Shown here piece after piece: positions 24,910 to 33,053 of a stretch of DNA of 38,367 nt. Numbering within the stretch: position 1 is the stretch's first letter; each line of letters begins with the position of its first letter. A model generated the notes under the pieces. It saw only the letters and a list, made by a program, of their open reading frames with translations, made no database searches and was not told the DNA's origin. Where the stretch lies: positions 1-38,367 of the forward strand of contig JBBALI010000039.1 of NCBI GenBank assembly GCA_040403095.1, given 5' to 3'. The translations under genes were made by a program, and so were the position numbers. The DNA comes from JAQVCM01 sp040403095 (GTDB taxonomy: Bacteria; Bacteroidota; Bacteroidia; Flavobacteriales_D; Crocinitomicaceae).

Positions 24910-24925
24910 TGTCAAATTTTTCAAA

Positions 24926-26932
24926 ATGACAATACAAGAATTTCAAGAAGATATTAGACAAGGAATTCCAACTGTACTTCCTTCAAAGAAGGATTATGAA
25001 ACAAATGTAAATCATGCCCCTAAGCGAAAAGAAATTCTTTCAGAAGAAGAAAGAAAATTAGCGTTGAGGAATGCATTGCGCTATTTTCCTGAAAATTTTC
25101 ATGCTGAGCTTGCTCCTGAATTTTTAAAAGAATTGGAAATTTATGGAAGGATTTACATGCATAGATTTCGCCCAGATTATAAAATTTATGCAAGGTCAAT
25201 CAATGACTATCCTGGGAAATGTCAGCAGGCGAAAGCCATTATGTTGATGATTCAAAATAATTTAGACCACGCTGTTGCCCAGCATCCACACGAGCTAATT
25301 ACCTACGGAGGAAATGGAGCCGTTTTTCAAAATTGGATCCAGTATAGATTAACAATGAAGTATTTGTCTGAAATGGAAGAAGACCAAACTTTGACCATGT
25401 ATTCTGGACATCCAATGGGACTTTTCCCATCACACAAAGACGCTCCAAGAGTAGTTGTTACAAATGGTATGATGATTCCCAATTATTCAAAGCCTGATGA
25501 CTGGGAAAAATTCAATGCACTAGGCGTGACGCAATATGGACAAATGACGGCTGGTTCTTATATGTACATTGGTCCGCAAGGAATTGTCCATGGAACCACA
25601 ATTACAGTATTAAATGGTTTTAGAAAAATTAAAAAATCGCCTAAAGGTTCATTGTTTGTCACTTCAGGTTTGGGAGGAATGAGTGGTGCTCAGCCAAAGG
25701 CAGGGAATATTGCTGGTTGTGTAACAGTTTGCGCTGAAGTCAATCCTAAAATCACAAAGATTAGACACGAACAAGGATGGGTCAATGAAATTATTGAAGA
25801 TTTAGACCACTTAGCAGTGCGTGTCAGAGAAGCAATGTCAAATGAGGAAGCAGTTTCAATTGCATATTTGGGAAATATCGTTGAAGTTTGGGAGAAATTT
25901 GATACTGAAAATTTACACATTGATTTAGGATCTGACCAAACATCATTGCATAATCCTTGGGCTGGCGGATATTATCCAATCGGCTTGACATTTGATGAAT
26001 CAAACAATTTGATGGCAAATGATCCAGCACTGTTTAAATCCAAAGTAAAAGAAACTTTAATTCGTCATGCAGCAACAATCAATAAACATACAGCAAAAGG
26101 AACTTATTTCTTTGATTATGGAAATGCTTTTTTATTGGAAGCATCGAGAGCTGGTGCGGATGTGATGGCTGAAAACCACATTGATTTTAAATATCCATCT
26201 TATGTGCAAGACATCATGGGACCTATGTGTTTTGACTATGGCTTTGGTCCATTTCGTTGGGTTTGTGCATCTGGAAAACCAGAAGATTTAGCCAAAACAG
26301 ATGAAATTGCATGTGCAGTTTTAGAAAAAATGATTCAAACGAGTCCAGTTGAAATTATTCAACAGATGGAAGATAATATCCAATGGATCAAAGGAGCGCA
26401 AGAAAATAAATTGGTGGTTGGTTCACAGGCTAGAATTTTATACGCTGATGCGGAAGGTAGAATGAAGATCGCTGAAGCGTTCAATAATGCAATTGCAGCA
26501 GGTGAAATTGGAGAAGTTATTTTAGGAAGAGATCACCATGATGTTTCTGGTACAGACTCACCTTATAGAGAAACTTCTAATATTTACGATGGCTCAAAAT
26601 TCACAGCAGATATGGCCATTCAAAATGTTATTGGTGACGGTTTTAGAGGGGCAACTTGGATTTCCATTCACAATGGAGGTGGAGTAGGCTGGGGTGAAGT
26701 AATAAACGGTGGTTTTGGAATGTTGTTAGATGGTTCAAAAGATGCTGATAGAAGATTGAAAATGATGTTGCATTGGGATGTAAACAACGGAATATCTCGC
26801 AGAAGTTGGGCAAGAAATGAAGGTGCAATTTTTGCAATCAAAAGAGCGATGGAAATGGAACCAAGATTGAAAGTTACCATTCCAGCGATTGTTAAAGATG
26901 ACCTGGTAAATGGATTGTTTTCTAAAGAATAA
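24926..26932 (+). CDS. hutU: Urocanate hydratase
   Basis: 668 residues. Urocanase converts urocanate to 4-imidazolone-5-propionate with a tightly bound NAD as electrophile, the second step of histidine breakdown. TYGGNGAVFQNWIQYRLTMK, the Gly-rich LFVTSGLGGMSGAQPKAG and CFDYGFGPFRWVCASG are family signatures; Cys447 in the last corresponds to the active-site-region Cys. It is longer than the Pseudomonas enzyme (about 557), mainly through an N-terminal extension and internal inserts, a length I associate with Bacteroidota forms. No hutH, hutI or hutG is nearby, so it stands alone between two surface-protein genes. Confidence 0.95.
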   Translation: MTIQEFQEDIRQGIPTVLPSKKDYETNVNHAPKRKEILSEEERKLALRNALRYFPENFHAELAPEFLKELEIYGRIYMHRFRPDYKIYARSINDYPGKCQQAKAIMLMIQNNLDHAVAQHPHELITYGGNGAVFQNWIQYRLTMKYLSEMEEDQTLTMYSGHPMGLFPSHKDAPRVVVTNGMMIPNYSKPDDWEKFNALGVTQYGQMTAGSYMYIGPQGIVHGTTITVLNGFRKIKKSPKGSLFVTSGLGGMSGAQPKAGNIAGCVTVCAEVNPKITKIRHEQGWVNEIIEDLDHLAVRVREAMSNEEAVSIAYLGNIVEVWEKFDTENLHIDLGSDQTSLHNPWAGGYYPIGLTFDESNNLMANDPALFKSKVKETLIRHAATINKHTAKGTYFFDYGNAFLLEASRAGADVMAENHIDFKYPSYVQDIMGPMCFDYGFGPFRWVCASGKPEDLAKTDEIACAVLEKMIQTSPVEIIQQMEDNIQWIKGAQENKLVVGSQARILYADAEGRMKIAEAFNNAIAAGEIGEVILGRDHHDVSGTDSPYRETSNIYDGSKFTADMAIQNVIGDGFRGATWISIHNGGGVGWGEVINGGFGMLLDGSKDADRRLKMMLHWDVNNGISRRSWARNEGAIFAIKRAMEMEPRLKVTIPAIVKDDLVNGLFSKE

Positions 26933-26953
26933 TTCTTGATAATTTTAAATCTG

Positions 26954-26985
26954 AAAAGAGTGAAATTATTTCACTCTTTTTTTTT
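26954..26985 (+). terminator. Terminator after hutU
   Basis: AGAGTGAAA (26957-26965) pairs with TTTCACTCT (26969-26977), extended by A-T pairs, and runs into a T-tract to 26985. Confidence 0.85.
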
Positions 26986-27133
26986 ATCCCAATTTTAATT
27001 TGAGTTTTTAATCTGTTTTTTAATTCACAAACATTATTTTCTCTAAAATTTCATTTTAAAAATCCAAGTTCGATTATAAATCGTAAATGAAATCTCTTCA
27101 AAAAAGGAAGATGAAATTTCATTTAAGATTTTT

Positions 27134-29008
27134 ATGAATTCATTTAAAGCCATTTTTTTTTCGTTTTTATTTGTTTCTTTTTCCTTTGGGCAAACAGGTC
27201 CGGGTGGAGTTGGCACAAGTATAAATAATTCATTGTGGTTGAAAGCTGATTTTGGAGTAAACACAACAACTGATGGCGCATCGATATCGACTTGGAATGA
27301 TCAATCAGGAAATGGTATCAATGTTTCACAATCAAACGCAAATCAAAAGCCGATTTTTAAATCTAATTTGATGAATGGATATCCAGCCATTGAATTCGAT
27401 AACAACAATACCTCTGGACAAAATGATTATTTGATTGGACCTAATAATTCAAAGTTAGACAGTACAGCTGGATACTCAATTTTCACGGTTTCGAGATTGA
27501 AAGGTTTGACAGGTGATGCGCAAAGTATCATATCAAAAAGAACATCTATTGACGTAAATCAAGCATTTATGTTGTTTTATTACACGGGGAATTATATGTA
27601 TTTGGATATAGATGGTTTAGGGGATCGATTCAATTCTTCTCCAGTGAGTTATACTTCAAGTACCAACTATATATTCGATGCAGTGTATGATGGAACTTTG
27701 GGTGCAGCAAATAGGTCAAAAATATACGAAGGCGAGAAACTTAGAAAGACAAGTACAGAGAGCAGTAGTTTTGTTGGTCGTAAATCATCTCCATTGCTTT
27801 TGGGTGCAACTCACACATCGGATAATAGGCCATTTAATGGATATATTTCTGAAGTAATTATTTATCGTACAACCTTAAATGACGCACAAAGAATGATTGT
27901 AAACAATTATCTGTCTTCTAAGTATGCCATTCCATTAATTGAAAATGATAAATATGAAGGTGATTTAGCTTCTAAAGGAGGATATTACAGAGAAGTTGCT
28001 GGTGTGGGGAAAGAAAGTACTGGAGCGAATACTCAATTTAATCCTTCTGCAAATGGAGGTCTCGGGATTTCAATAAATGCAGGTTTAGATAACGGAGATT
28101 ATGTTCTTTCAGGTTATTCATCCACTTCCAATTATCAAGTGTTTAATGATGTAGGTGGGGTTTGCGGAATGGCACCAGCAAGATGGAGTCGAATTTGGTA
28201 TTGGGATGTGACAAACTCTTCTACTTTGATTAATGCCAATATTACATTCAATACAATGGATGCAGGAGTGGGAGCTGTTCAATTAGGAGTAGCAAACAAT
28301 TATGTTTTGTTATTCAGAGCCAATCAATCCGGAAATTGGGCTATCAAGGCAAATGCAAGTTATGTTTCAGGACAAAATGTAGTTTTTGAAAATATTGAAA
28401 TTTCCAGCGACGGATATTATACGATTGGAACAATGAATATTCCAGCGAGTCCTTTGCCGATCGAATTGTTGAGTTTCAGTGCAGCATTGAATATTGATAA
28501 GGTGAATCTAACGTGGACGACTGCATCAGAATCAAACAATGACTATTTCTCTTTAGAAAAAACAAAAGATGGAATCAATTTTGAGCGAATTGCCATTGTG
28601 AAAGGCAAAGGAAATAGTTCTATTCAAAATGATTATGAAGAAATCGATGTTGAGCCTTTTGTTGGTGTTTCATACTACAGACTTTCTCAAACTGATTTTG
28701 ATGGAAATATTACATTTTTACCCATAGTCTCAATTGACAATAAATCAACGGAAAGTATTTCCATTTTTCCAAATCCTGCCGATTTAAATGCTTCGTTAAA
28801 TATCAATTTAATTGGTTTTGAAAACCAGAAGGTGAAATTAATTATTCAAGATATTGAAGGGAAGGAATGTTATTCTGAATTAATTGAAATTTTTGAGATG
28901 AATCAAAAACAATCAATTGCTTGCGATCAGAAATTAGTGTCAGGAACTTATTTCGTTCGTGTACTTTCGGTCAATAAAGTAGAACAACAAAAGTTGATTA
29001 TCAGATGA
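27134..29008 (+). CDS. Type IX secreted protein with LamG-like domain and type A sorting domain
   Basis: 624 residues. MNSFKAIFFSFLFVSFSFGQ is a signal peptide. Residues of about 30-270 (LWLKADFGV, STWNDQSGNG, FNGYISEVIIYRTTLNDAQR) look like a concanavalin A-like/LamG jelly roll that often binds carbohydrate. A second region (about 275-440) has GGLGISINAGLDNGDYVLSG. PLPIELLSFSAALNIDKVNL starts an FN3-like linker, and the end SIFPNPAD...GTYFVRVLS...KLIIR is the type A type IX sorting domain. It should pass the outer membrane and be cleaved and attached by the sortase of that system. Its end is 11 bases from the convergent OmpA-like gene. Confidence 0.88.
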   Translation: MNSFKAIFFSFLFVSFSFGQTGPGGVGTSINNSLWLKADFGVNTTTDGASISTWNDQSGNGINVSQSNANQKPIFKSNLMNGYPAIEFDNNNTSGQNDYLIGPNNSKLDSTAGYSIFTVSRLKGLTGDAQSIISKRTSIDVNQAFMLFYYTGNYMYLDIDGLGDRFNSSPVSYTSSTNYIFDAVYDGTLGAANRSKIYEGEKLRKTSTESSSFVGRKSSPLLLGATHTSDNRPFNGYISEVIIYRTTLNDAQRMIVNNYLSSKYAIPLIENDKYEGDLASKGGYYREVAGVGKESTGANTQFNPSANGGLGISINAGLDNGDYVLSGYSSTSNYQVFNDVGGVCGMAPARWSRIWYWDVTNSSTLINANITFNTMDAGVGAVQLGVANNYVLLFRANQSGNWAIKANASYVSGQNVVFENIEISSDGYYTIGTMNIPASPLPIELLSFSAALNIDKVNLTWTTASESNNDYFSLEKTKDGINFERIAIVKGKGNSSIQNDYEEIDVEPFVGVSYYRLSQTDFDGNITFLPIVSIDNKSTESISIFPNPADLNASLNINLIGFENQKVKLIIQDIEGKECYSELIEIFEMNQKQSIACDQKLVSGTYFVRVLSVNKVEQQKLIIR

Positions 29009-29019
29009 TTTACTCGAAT

Positions 29020-30207
29020 TTACATTACTTTAATTTCAACCCTACGATTGGCCTGTTCTTCATGAGAAAATTTAGGGTTTTCATAAATTGGTTTTGTATT
29101 TCCATACCCGACAGCGCTCATTCGGTTTTTATCAATTCCGTTTTCATCTAAAAATAAATAAACCCTTCTTGCTCTTGCTTCAGAAAGTTTTTGAGCAGCA
29201 AAACAGTTTTCACCTGTGGAATGCACATGTCCTTGGATTTCGATTTTTATACCGGAGTTTAATGCTAAAAAATCTCTTAGTCTTCTCAGTTTTTCTTCTG
29301 CTGCTAAAGTTAAAGTGCTTGTTCCTGATTGAAATTCAATATCATCTAAACGCAAACTTTTCCCTTTTCCTAGAGGTTCCATCCAAATTGTGAATTCACG
29401 ATTATCACGAGATGAAACTTCTTCCCTTTTGTCTGAGAAAAAATATCCTGGAGCATCACATTTTACATCGATCAATCCAGATTTATCAATATTGAAAAGG
29501 AAATCAGAGCCATTATACAGAGCTGAAAGTTTTTTAATTCCATTTACTTCAATGTTTGCAACAATCGGATTTCCTGTTTCTGCATCCCTAACTTTAATAT
29601 TTAAAACAGGTTTTGCAGAGTTAATTCGCACATCTACTTCTTTAACCAACTTGGTTTTTTCTTCTTCTGCATTGAAATTTGCATCTAATCGCTCAAACTT
29701 TAAATTGAAGTCTAAGGTCGGTTTGCCTTTTTCTTGCGTGTTAAATAAAAACATCACTTTTTGATCTTTTTTAATCTCTAAAGGATATAAACTACTTTCA
29801 TTTACCGCGATAGAAAGGCTTACTTTATTTGTAGCTTGCTGATCAATAATTCTTTTGATTTCTGTACTTCCTTTTTGTAGCCCAACACATAAATCATCTT
29901 CGTCATTTTGAAATGCTATCATTTGCAAAGTTCCATTTGCAATTTTTGCGTCAATACTTAATTTCCCATCATGTGGGGCGATAAAATAGCACCAAATACT
30001 GTTCTTTTCGTTGACATTCTGTAAAGAACTATAAGCTTCTAAATCATTTACTTTTCCTTTAGAATCTGGGAATTGTAAAGTGTAACTTCCAGGATATATA
30101 ATTCCAGTGGCTCCACTGCAATCGGCAATACTTTCAGAAGAGAAAAATGTGGTTTGACTAAAGCCAAGCGTATAAAAACAAAGGAAAAAGATAAATAAAA
30201 ATTTCAT
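29020..30207 (-). CDS. OmpA-like envelope protein, paralogue 1
   Basis: 395 residues. MKFLFIFFLCFYTLGFSQ is a signal peptide. An N-terminal domain (about 20-170: IADCSGATG, APHDGKLSIDA, GTLQMIAFQN) resembles nothing I can name. A middle segment (about 200-275: VRDAETGNPIVANIEVNG, DVKCDAPGYFF) looks like a carboxypeptidase-regulatory-like Ig fold. The C-terminal OmpA domain (about 285-395) has FQSGTSTL, IEIQGHVHSTG, LSEARARRVYLFL and GYGNTKP. In canonical OmpA domains GHVH reads GHTD, so the Asp that binds diaminopimelate is absent. Same three-domain order as the next gene upstream, so a tandem duplication. Confidence 0.85.
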   Translation of the reverse strand: MKFLFIFFLCFYTLGFSQTTFFSSESIADCSGATGIIYPGSYTLQFPDSKGKVNDLEAYSSLQNVNEKNSIWCYFIAPHDGKLSIDAKIANGTLQMIAFQNDEDDLCVGLQKGSTEIKRIIDQQATNKVSLSIAVNESSLYPLEIKKDQKVMFLFNTQEKGKPTLDFNLKFERLDANFNAEEEKTKLVKEVDVRINSAKPVLNIKVRDAETGNPIVANIEVNGIKKLSALYNGSDFLFNIDKSGLIDVKCDAPGYFFSDKREEVSSRDNREFTIWMEPLGKGKSLRLDDIEFQSGTSTLTLAAEEKLRRLRDFLALNSGIKIEIQGHVHSTGENCFAAQKLSEARARRVYLFLDENGIDKNRMSAVGYGNTKPIYENPKFSHEEQANRRVEIKVM

Positions 30208-30281
30208 TTCAGTAGTTTTTTAATTTACTAACAGAAATGTCATGAAAAATTTGTGCTTCTTAGAAAAAAAAAAGAATGTCG

Positions 30282-31454
30282 CTATAAAACTTTGATTTCC
30301 ACCCTTCTATTTGATTGAGATTCAATCTCGTTTTTTGGATTTGGGTAAATCGGATCTTTATTGCTACAAGCTTTCCATGACAATCTTCTGCTGTTTACGC
30401 CACTTGCAATAAAAAAGTTACGAACTCTTTTCGCTCTTTGTCTAGAAAGTTTTTTGCTTGATAGGTCATCTTCACCTTCATTGTTGACATGACCTTGAAT
30501 TTCAATTTTCAAATTCGCATTTAAAAGCAAGAAATCTTTGACTTTAATTAGGTTTAATTCACTACCTGGATAGATATGATCTGTCCCTTTTAAGAATTGT
30601 AATTTGTCAATTTTCATACTTTTCCCTTTTCCCATCGATTGAAGCTGTATGAGAATTAGTTTGGAAGAATCTGGATACACTTTGAATTTTTCTTCCACAA
30701 AAAAATAACCTGTGGCATTACATTTTACTGTTAATTGATTGGATTTTTCTGTACTAAAAAGTAAATCTGAACCCTTATATAAACTTGATTTCTTTTTGTC
30801 TTTGATATTTATTTCGGAAACTACTGGCAATCCTGTTTCACTGTCACGAATTTGAATTTCCATGGTAGCAAAATTACTGCCTTTTCTTTCGTCAATTACC
30901 TTTTTTAACTTGTCAGAATTTTCAAGTTCTTCTACAACTTCAAAGTCAAAGTTCAAATTTAAAATGTCTTTTTTGTTTTTTAAAGTATTGAAAACAATTA
31001 TTACAATTTCGTCAGTTTTCAGATTTATTGACAGATAATCTTTAAGGGTAGAACTATCAGCAGGTAAAACTAAATTTGAAGTTGGATTTGTTATTGATTT
31101 TTCTACGGTAGCTTTTCCATAAAAAACATCATCAGAAATATTGTCTGATGTATTTTTAAAAATTAGCATTTGAAATTTTCCTTTGGAAAGGTTTGCTTGC
31201 AATTTTAGTATACCATTGTGAGGTGCAACAAATTTGAAAAACAACGAATTTGTTTCTACTAAATTGGTGATGTATTTATATTCAAAAAAGTCATTTATTT
31301 TGCCACTTTTACCAGTAAAAGCGATACTGTATTTACCACTATTTTGAATTTCAACCGCACCAGCACAATCTGAAATAAGCCGTGTAGGTAAAAAGTCTTC
31401 CTGCGCTTGAAGGTAGAAAGTTGACAAAAAGACAATTAGGGAAATAATTCTCAT
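30282..31454 (-). CDS. OmpA-like envelope protein, paralogue 2
   Basis: 390 residues with a signal peptide (MRIISLIVFLSTFYLQAQ). It is clearly related to paralogue 1: shared ISDCAGA, VAPHNGILKLQANL, GKFQMLIFKN, IRDSETGLPVVSEI, CNATGYFF, and a C-terminal OmpA domain (IEIQGHVNNEG, LSRQRAKRVRNFF). The Asp of GHTD is Asn here, and the usual G-x-G before the final Pro is replaced by KACSNKDP, so it is more divergent than its partner. Located upstream of paralogue 1 with a 74-base gap and no terminator, it may head a two-gene transcript. Function unknown; an envelope-scaffold role is inference. Confidence 0.83.
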   Translation of the reverse strand: MRIISLIVFLSTFYLQAQEDFLPTRLISDCAGAVEIQNSGKYSIAFTGKSGKINDFFEYKYITNLVETNSLFFKFVAPHNGILKLQANLSKGKFQMLIFKNTSDNISDDVFYGKATVEKSITNPTSNLVLPADSSTLKDYLSINLKTDEIVIIVFNTLKNKKDILNLNFDFEVVEELENSDKLKKVIDERKGSNFATMEIQIRDSETGLPVVSEINIKDKKKSSLYKGSDLLFSTEKSNQLTVKCNATGYFFVEEKFKVYPDSSKLILIQLQSMGKGKSMKIDKLQFLKGTDHIYPGSELNLIKVKDFLLLNANLKIEIQGHVNNEGEDDLSSKKLSRQRAKRVRNFFIASGVNSRRLSWKACSNKDPIYPNPKNEIESQSNRRVEIKVL

Positions 31455-31483
31455 TATTGATGCAAAACAACGTGTTTTTTTTA

Positions 31484-31491
31484 CAAAACTA
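31484..31491 (-). promoter_or_regulatory. Possible -7 element for the OmpA-like pair
   Basis: Read on the minus strand the bases are TAGTTTTG, fitting TAnnTTTG, 29 bases before the start of paralogue 2. No good TTG lies 19 bases further up. Confidence 0.35.
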
Positions 31492-31521
31492 CGACATAAT
31501 AGTTAAAACTTTTGTTAAGAT

Positions 31522-32919
31522 TTAGTTTACAATTAATTTTATTGTTCCTGATAAATTCGTTCGAATCAATAATTCATTATTCATGGGGTAAATTGCCTCC
31601 ACTCGAAGGTTACTCATTTTTCCCTCGATGTCAGTTTTTTCATCAATTTTTCTATTCAATTCTTTCTCCAACTTCAAAGCAGATTCATCCAATATTACTT
31701 TTAAATTATAGGTTGCAAAGCCTCTAATTGCTTGAGTGATTTTATCATTGAACAGCCATTTGCCACTTTTAAGAAGTGCATTTTTTGTTTCTAAATCAAA
31801 TGTTAAATCTGGGAAAGAAATTTCTTGCTTTTGATTATCGAATGTTGGTGTTCCCACAAGATATAATATTCCTTTTCGTTTTCCAGAAAAAGAAATGGCG
31901 AAACTCAATTGTTGATTTGCTGCTCCAAATATTTTCGCTGAATCAATGATTACTTTGTTTTTTTTGATGTCAATTTCTTTGCCTTTCAATTCTGATGATA
32001 GCAATCTAGAAAGTGAATCGTAATTACCGATTAAATCAAGTTGAATGTTGAATCCATCTTTTTTTAGATAATTTGAAAGATTGGGTAGGGTTTTCGGTTC
32101 TGCTGAATTTTTCACCAATTCAACTTTAGGAAAAGCCTCCATCGCAATATTGAAATTCAAGATACTACCATTGAGCTGAAAATTACTCACACTGATTTTT
32201 TCAGGTTGGATGTATAAGTAGCCATATTTATCAATTTTCATCGGTTTTGAAAGTGTTTTCCAAGCCTTTTCTATTTCCTTTTTAATTTGGGTTTCACCGA
32301 CTTTCTTGTCAATGTCACCAGCCATGTCTTTGAGCGCTTTTTTGACTTCTTTTACCAAATCTTCAGTTGCGTCATATTTAAAAACCGTGACTTCACATTT
32401 AGATAAAGGTTTGATTTCTTTCAATTTTGTGACTGATTTAAGCTGATAATTTGGCAATAGTTCGAAAGAAGAATTATAAGAAATGGAAATTTTACGCATC
32501 GGTTCTCCAACACCACAACTGGCATATAAGCGTGGAATAACACATGTTCCATTGTCATCAAAAACATCTGTGCAATTTGGGCAATAATTGACTTTCAATG
32601 AATATTTTCCTTCGATGTCGAACTGTAAATTATTTCCTTTTCCGCTAAATTCAATTGGATTTCGCTCAAAAACATAAGAATAACTTGTTCCTTCACAATG
32701 GTCTTCTTTTCCTGTAAAACGATTTGGAACTGCTGCATCGGCTTGTTTGAAATAGGGTTTCAACTCGATTTGGATTGGAACATCGATGATCGAAGCTTCT
32801 TGTTTTGCTGGTCCAGGTTTCGTGATTTCGATTGCTGGTTCAATGGGTTTGATTTCAGCGCAGGCGGATACTAAAATAATAGCAATGCAGAAAAAGAAAT
32901 AGTGAGTTAAAATTTTCAT
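31522..32919 (-). CDS. DUF4403-type lipoprotein
   Basis: 465 residues. The N-terminus MKILTHYFFFCIAIILVSAC ends in a lipobox with Cys20, so a lipoprotein is predicted. The pattern is that of the DUF4403 family as I remember it: an N-terminal strand-rich part (IIDVPIQIELKPYFKQ), ERNPIEFSGKGNNLQFDIEG, and a later TYNLKVILDESALKLEKELNRKI segment. Several Cys (NYCPNCTD, CVIPRLYASCG) could form disulfides. The fold suggests a lipid- or membrane-associated beta protein (inference). It lies between icd and the OmpA-like pair, 67 bases ahead of the latter. Confidence 0.7.
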   Translation of the reverse strand: MKILTHYFFFCIAIILVSACAEIKPIEPAIEITKPGPAKQEASIIDVPIQIELKPYFKQADAAVPNRFTGKEDHCEGTSYSYVFERNPIEFSGKGNNLQFDIEGKYSLKVNYCPNCTDVFDDNGTCVIPRLYASCGVGEPMRKISISYNSSFELLPNYQLKSVTKLKEIKPLSKCEVTVFKYDATEDLVKEVKKALKDMAGDIDKKVGETQIKKEIEKAWKTLSKPMKIDKYGYLYIQPEKISVSNFQLNGSILNFNIAMEAFPKVELVKNSAEPKTLPNLSNYLKKDGFNIQLDLIGNYDSLSRLLSSELKGKEIDIKKNKVIIDSAKIFGAANQQLSFAISFSGKRKGILYLVGTPTFDNQKQEISFPDLTFDLETKNALLKSGKWLFNDKITQAIRGFATYNLKVILDESALKLEKELNRKIDEKTDIEGKMSNLRVEAIYPMNNELLIRTNLSGTIKLIVN

Positions 32920-32964
32920 TTTTAAAGTGAGCTTTTGAATTTTAAAATGATTTTATTTTTTTGT

Positions 32965-33034
32965 AAAAATAAAAAATCCCTGTCAGTATTTAGATTTTGT
33001 CGTTGAATAACAAACAAATAAATCCTGACAGGGA
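32965..33034 (-). terminator. Long-stem terminator after icd
   Basis: TCCCTGTCAG (32977-32986) and CTGACAGGGA (33025-33034) are a perfect 10-bp inverted repeat. The loop folds further: ATTTA (32988-32992) with TAAAT (33019-33023), and TTTGT (32996-33000) with ACAAA (33010-33014). On the minus strand the hairpin starts 19 bases after the icd stop and is followed by six T, A and more T. The 38-base folded loop is unusual for a terminator. Confidence 0.8.
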
Positions 33035-33053
33035 CAAGTATATTTTGAAATGA

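Noticed and set aside
25690..26030. Minus-strand frames inside hutU
   Set aside because: Shadows of a strongly conserved enzyme gene with no start context or similarity.
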